NCBI GenBank assembly: GCA_938045615.1
Contig: CALIBC010000135.1
Span: 1-9,250, forward strand
Direction: 5' to 3'
Source of the DNA: an uncultured Clostridia bacterium
GTDB lineage: Bacteria; Bacillota; Clostridia; Peptostreptococcales; Anaerovoracaceae
DNA length: 9,250 nucleotides
Position numbers and translations under genes: made by a program. Below are positions 6,451 to 9,250 of the stretch, piece after piece; within the stretch, counting starts at the first letter, position 1; every line of letters starts with the position of its first letter. Under the pieces are notes generated by a model. That model ran no database searches, had not been told where the DNA came from, and was given only the letters and a program-made list of their open reading frames with translations.

Positions 6451-8862
6451 ATGCTGTTTGAAGACTTTATAGACAAACTATCCTCCGTCATCAGTGCCGG
6501 AGGAAGCACCGATAAATTTACAAAATCAATATTTGGAGCCATCCTCACCGAAGAGGGACAGGACATACTGGATGAATACAAACCGAGCAGTTACAAAGGC
6601 TTTTTCAATGGAAACACTTCGATCAGCGGAATTTCCAAGAAGGTAAATGCTTACCTTGAACCAATGAATTTTTCTGGATATATTGCGCAGTTTCCAGATG
6701 CAACTATCCAAATTCTCTGCACTGTATTCCGCAATGATATTCCAGACATTGATGCATATAATGCCGGAGATAAACTTGCAGAACTTTTCGTTTCCATCAT
6801 TACAGAAGCTGCATCGACTAAAAAGAAAAAAAGCACCCCAAAGGGCGCTCAAGAGACTGAAAATAATCCGTTAGGAGCATTTTCTGACATTGCTCCTGAA
6901 CTGACAGCAGATAATGCAGGAAGTATCTTCTTTATTGATCCGGCAATCTCAGCAGAATTAAAAGAAAGCAAAGATGAGGATAACACTTCCGCATTTGATA
7001 AGTATCTAAATGCGGCCGTTTCGTACTTTTCTACAAAGAAAACCTTGCTGTATGCAGAAAAACCGCATCCATTTTATGATTTATATGTCTGCAACGACAT
7101 CCGATACCGTAAATTTCGTGCCACTGGTATTCGTGATCCTAAAGCAGAAAAGACTATCAGCAATGTCACCATAGATAAATTGGAAGCTGAATCAAAATAT
7201 GTAATCATCCAGGGCATCGGCGGGATAGGAAAATCTATGCTCTTAACCCATTTGTTTCTTTCGTCAGCAGACCATGCCCAGGATACTGGATATACACCAA
7301 TCCTGCTTTCCCTCAAAGACTATAAAGATACCACTTGTGGGATGGTGGATTTTATTTGGAATTCCATGAAAGAATATGATTCCGAAATCACGCAGGTGCG
7401 CATCATTGCGGCCCTGCAGCAAAAACAACTTATTCTTTTATTGGACGGTCTTGACGAAATTCAGTCTTCAGTCAGATATTCCTTCGATCAGGATTTAGAT
7501 GCCTTCATTAAGTCCTACCCAGGCAATATGATTGTTATCACATCACGTCCAGTTTACTCCTTCATTTCCTATTCGAAGTTCTCACTATTTGATATTCTGG
7601 AACTAACCAAAAAGCAGTCCATAGAACTTATAGAGAAACTGGAGTTTTGGGATATTGATGGCAAAAATAGTTTTTTGGAAGCGTTAGATAAGACCCTATA
7701 TTATTCTCACCGTCAGTTTGCAAGTAATCCGCTCCTATTGACCATCATGCTGATGACATATTCTTCCTTTGGAGAAGTGCCTGCCAAGATGCATGTCTTT
7801 TATTCCAAGGCATACGAAACCATGGCTCGCCTGCATGATGCTTCAAAAGGCTCATTTAAGCGTCCATTGCATACAAAACTTACACCTGAGGAATTCGCCA
7901 AGTACTTCTCTCAATTTTGTGCAAGAACATATAAGGATGAGATCCTTGAGTTCGATTCCATGCTGTTTAATGCCTACATGAAAAAGGTTCTGAAGACTGC
8001 CGCACCAGAGCATCAGAATATTGCTCCAAGGGACTTTCTTCTTGATCTTACGGACAACCTCTGCATTATGTACCGCGAAGGCGAACAGTATTATTTCATT
8101 CACCGTTCATTTCAGGAGTATTTTGCCGCTGTGTACTTCGCCTCGGAATATGATGCCAATCTTGAAAAAGTTGGCAGCTTCTTTGAAAAGATGAAGCATC
8201 GATCCTATACCGACCGCACATTTGATATGCTCTACGATATGATTCCAGAGAAAATTGAGCGTTTTATATTTCTCCCATATTTAGAGAAATTGTTTACTGA
8301 CTGTTCAGGAAATGGAACAGACGAATATTGGGAGTTTCTCGAACGCATATATCCTTGTCTTACATATGAAGAAGGCAGCACTGGAGAATCATTTTTAAAT
8401 GAAGCTGAATCATTCTTGTACAGATGCATAATCCGTGAAAAATCCATAGAGGCTGTATCAGACATTGATGAATATGGATGGCCCTCTCAAATTTATGATC
8501 TGCCGACAAAGGTTTGGGTTGAGGCTTATAGTGAATTTCTGGAATATAGGACGTATGACAAGTACCCTGATCCAGAATCAATTCCAGAACATTTGCTCGA
8601 TTCAACATCAATTGTTGAAGAGGATGAACTTCCATATAAGTACTCTGATTACTTTGGTCGGCCGGAGCAAACCGGTCTCACAATAACAATAGATATCAGT
8701 GAACTGCGTAAGAATCCTCATAGGTATATAGTCCTCAGAAACCATATGGAACTGCCAGAGTTTCCAATTCTGCAAGAATACAACAATGTCAAACAATATT
8801 ACGAAATGCTCAAAAAACGTACACAGTTAGAAATTGAATCTGATGATTTGTTTGATGACTAA
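6451..8862 (+). CDS. NACHT domain STAND NTPase, candidate anti-phage protein
   Basis: An intact 803-residue protein. Residues 1-120 are an unassigned, mostly helical N-terminal domain, followed by a lysine-rich linker (about 123-130) and an acidic stretch. The NACHT NTPase spans about 215-480: Walker A GIGGIGKS (255-262), Walker B LILLLDGLDE (327-336) and a sensor-like VITSRP (362-367). The STAND winged-helix hallmark HRSFQEYFAA is at 551-560. The C-terminal 200 or so residues show no clear LRR, WD40 or TPR repeats. Bacterial NACHT proteins include known anti-phage NLR-like systems that sense infection, oligomerise and trigger an effector. The effector here would be the N- or C-terminal domain, neither of which I recognise. 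The ATG at 6451 has AAGGAAGG 7 nt upstream; a TTG at 6430 is less likely. The gene is more AT-rich than the phage block and stays open through A-rich runs. It is followed after 16 nt by an XRE regulator, probably in one operon. Confidence 0.9.
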   Translation: MLFEDFIDKLSSVISAGGSTDKFTKSIFGAILTEEGQDILDEYKPSSYKGFFNGNTSISGISKKVNAYLEPMNFSGYIAQFPDATIQILCTVFRNDIPDIDAYNAGDKLAELFVSIITEAASTKKKKSTPKGAQETENNPLGAFSDIAPELTADNAGSIFFIDPAISAELKESKDEDNTSAFDKYLNAAVSYFSTKKTLLYAEKPHPFYDLYVCNDIRYRKFRATGIRDPKAEKTISNVTIDKLEAESKYVIIQGIGGIGKSMLLTHLFLSSADHAQDTGYTPILLSLKDYKDTTCGMVDFIWNSMKEYDSEITQVRIIAALQQKQLILLLDGLDEIQSSVRYSFDQDLDAFIKSYPGNMIVITSRPVYSFISYSKFSLFDILELTKKQSIELIEKLEFWDIDGKNSFLEALDKTLYYSHRQFASNPLLLTIMLMTYSSFGEVPAKMHVFYSKAYETMARLHDASKGSFKRPLHTKLTPEEFAKYFSQFCARTYKDEILEFDSMLFNAYMKKVLKTAAPEHQNIAPRDFLLDLTDNLCIMYREGEQYYFIHRSFQEYFAAVYFASEYDANLEKVGSFFEKMKHRSYTDRTFDMLYDMIPEKIERFIFLPYLEKLFTDCSGNGTDEYWEFLERIYPCLTYEEGSTGESFLNEAESFLYRCIIREKSIEAVSDIDEYGWPSQIYDLPTKVWVEAYSEFLEYRTYDKYPDPESIPEHLLDSTSIVEEDELPYKYSDYFGRPEQTGLTITIDISELRKNPHRYIVLRNHMELPEFPILQEYNNVKQYYEMLKKRTQLEIESDDLFDD

Positions 8863-8878
8863 GCGAGGTGATTGATAA

Positions 8879-9097
8879 ATGAAAATTAGTTACAACAGAC
8901 TTTGGAAACTGTTAATAGACAAAGGCATGAATAAGCATGATTTGCGAATTGCCGCGGGCATCAGTTCTGCATCCATTGCAAAACTGGGCAAATGTGAAAA
9001 CATCACCACTGATGTTCTTTTGAAAATTTGTGAAGTACTGCATGTGCATATAGACGAAATCATGGAAACAATAGAGATAGTGTCAAGTGACCTATGA
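8879..9097 (+). CDS. XRE/YozG-type helix-turn-helix regulator
   Basis: A 72-residue Cro/CI-type DNA-binding protein of the YozG-like group. It shows the family pattern: SYNRLWKLLIDKGMNKHDL, then AGISSASIAKLGKCENITT (the helix-turn-helix), then VLLKICEVLHVHIDEIMETI. AGGTG lies about 9 nt upstream of the ATG, and the gene begins 16 nt after the NACHT stop, so the two are probably cotranscribed. Its last residues (IVSSDL and the TGA) are encoded by the first bases of the 55-bp inverted repeat, which suggests the original C terminus was replaced or extended by repeat sequence. It likely regulates the NACHT operon, perhaps through the repeats at 6206-6241. That target is inference. Confidence 0.88.
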   Translation: MKISYNRLWKLLIDKGMNKHDLRIAAGISSASIAKLGKCENITTDVLLKICEVLHVHIDEIMETIEIVSSDL

Positions 9098-9130
9098 AAA
9101 AATGAGTCTAAGAAAAAAAGACTCAGTGAA
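9076..9130. repeat. Right copy of 55-bp perfect inverted repeat
   Basis: The exact reverse complement of 1-55. It begins inside the last codons of the XRE regulator gene. Sequence continues to 9250 beyond it, and part of that flank may belong to the repeat, since the left copy is cut off by the window edge. It contains the imperfect palindrome ATAGTGTCA-AG-TGACCTAT (9077-9095), which resembles a dyad site for a recombinase or regulator. Confidence 0.97.
9097..9125 (-). terminator. Inward-facing terminator-like hairpin, right repeat
   Basis: The mirror image of 6-34: on the minus strand a 7-bp TGAGTCT/AGACTCA stem is followed by six T residues. It would stop leftward transcription coming from outside, so it protects the regulator and NACHT genes from antisense reading. 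It is not oriented to end the NACHT operon. The stem is short. Confidence 0.5.
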
Positions 9131-9163
9131 CCTTGAAAACTGCAAATATTTAAGATCATAAGT

Positions 9164-9239
9164 GAGTTTCGCCACCCTTGACAGCATAAAAAGAACTGCT
9201 CTCAGGTAATTACCGACGGCGAAGAACTCAAGAACAGTT
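9164..9239 (+). other. Possible structured RNA at right edge
   Basis: GAGTTTCGCC (9164-9173) pairs with GGCGAA and ACTC (9218-9229) in a 10-bp stem with a 2-nt bulge. AACTG (9194-9198) in the loop can pair with CAGTT (9235-9239) outside it, giving a pseudoknot-like crossing. A perfect palindrome GGTAATTACC lies at 9205-9214. No gene is supported in 9131-9250. It may be part of a non-coding RNA or leader continuing beyond the window. Confidence 0.3.
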
Positions 9240-9250
9240 AGTAATTCTTC

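Noticed and set aside
9091..9105. Tiny frame ATG AAA AAA TGA at the end of the regulator gene
   Set aside because: A three-residue frame within a low-complexity A-rich repeat, with no ribosome binding site of its own.
1..9130. The inverted repeats as insertion-sequence or transposon ends
   Set aside because: No transposase is present and no target-site duplication can be seen because the left flank is absent. Recorded only as an inverted repeat of unknown origin.
9102..9161. A 19-codon plus-strand frame (MSLRKKDSVNLENCKYLRS) inside and after the right repeat
   Set aside because: It has no Shine-Dalgarno sequence, overlaps the hairpin and is very short. It may be a leader peptide, but nothing in the sequence supports translation.

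Overview
The window looks like accessory DNA from a Clostridia-type Firmicute, probably a gut Lachnospiraceae or Ruminococcaceae relative. The evidence is an early replication operon typical of phages and integrative elements of that group (Rha, family A DNA polymerase, DUF2815, DUF2800, a sigma region-4 protein), strong AGGAGG-type ribosome binding sites, and a YozG-like XRE regulator. No tRNA, rRNA, CRISPR array, transposase, integrase or relaxase gene is visible.

Layout. Positions 1-55 and 9076-9130 are a perfect 55-bp inverted repeat that brackets almost the whole window. Each copy holds a small terminator-like hairpin facing inward. The left part (about 51-5924) lies wholly on the minus strand and is read right to left: sigma region-4 protein, Rho-independent terminator, structured leader, two small genes, DUF2800 nuclease-like gene, DUF2815 gene, small membrane protein, DNA polymerase, a second copy of the structured leader, and Rha. 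This block is decayed. The polymerase has four in-frame TAG codons and two frameshifts, DUF2800 has one frameshift, one small gene has two frameshifts and the other has an in-frame TAG. The sigma-like, DUF2815, membrane and Rha genes are open.

Positions 5925-6450 form a divergent intergenic region with no supported gene. It holds a structured sigma leader, a nested hairpin, a 20-bp-arm hairpin (6121-6171), operator-like direct repeats and an extended -10 promoter. The right part (6451-9097, plus strand) is an intact two-gene operon: an 803-residue NACHT (STAND) NTPase of the bacterial NLR-like kind, then a small XRE/YozG-type regulator. The last 120 bases contain no convincing gene but have RNA-like pairing.

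Interpretation (inference). A decaying prophage or integrative-element replication module sits beside an intact candidate anti-phage NACHT module, and the whole is bounded by inverted repeats and inward terminators. The signals most worth following are: (1) the inverted repeat, into which both outer genes end; (2) the duplicated leader, whose helix sequesters the Shine-Dalgarno sequence; (3) all in-frame nonsense codons in the decayed block being TAG, mostly where glutamine is expected; and (4) the NACHT protein, whose N- and C-terminal domains I do not recognise.
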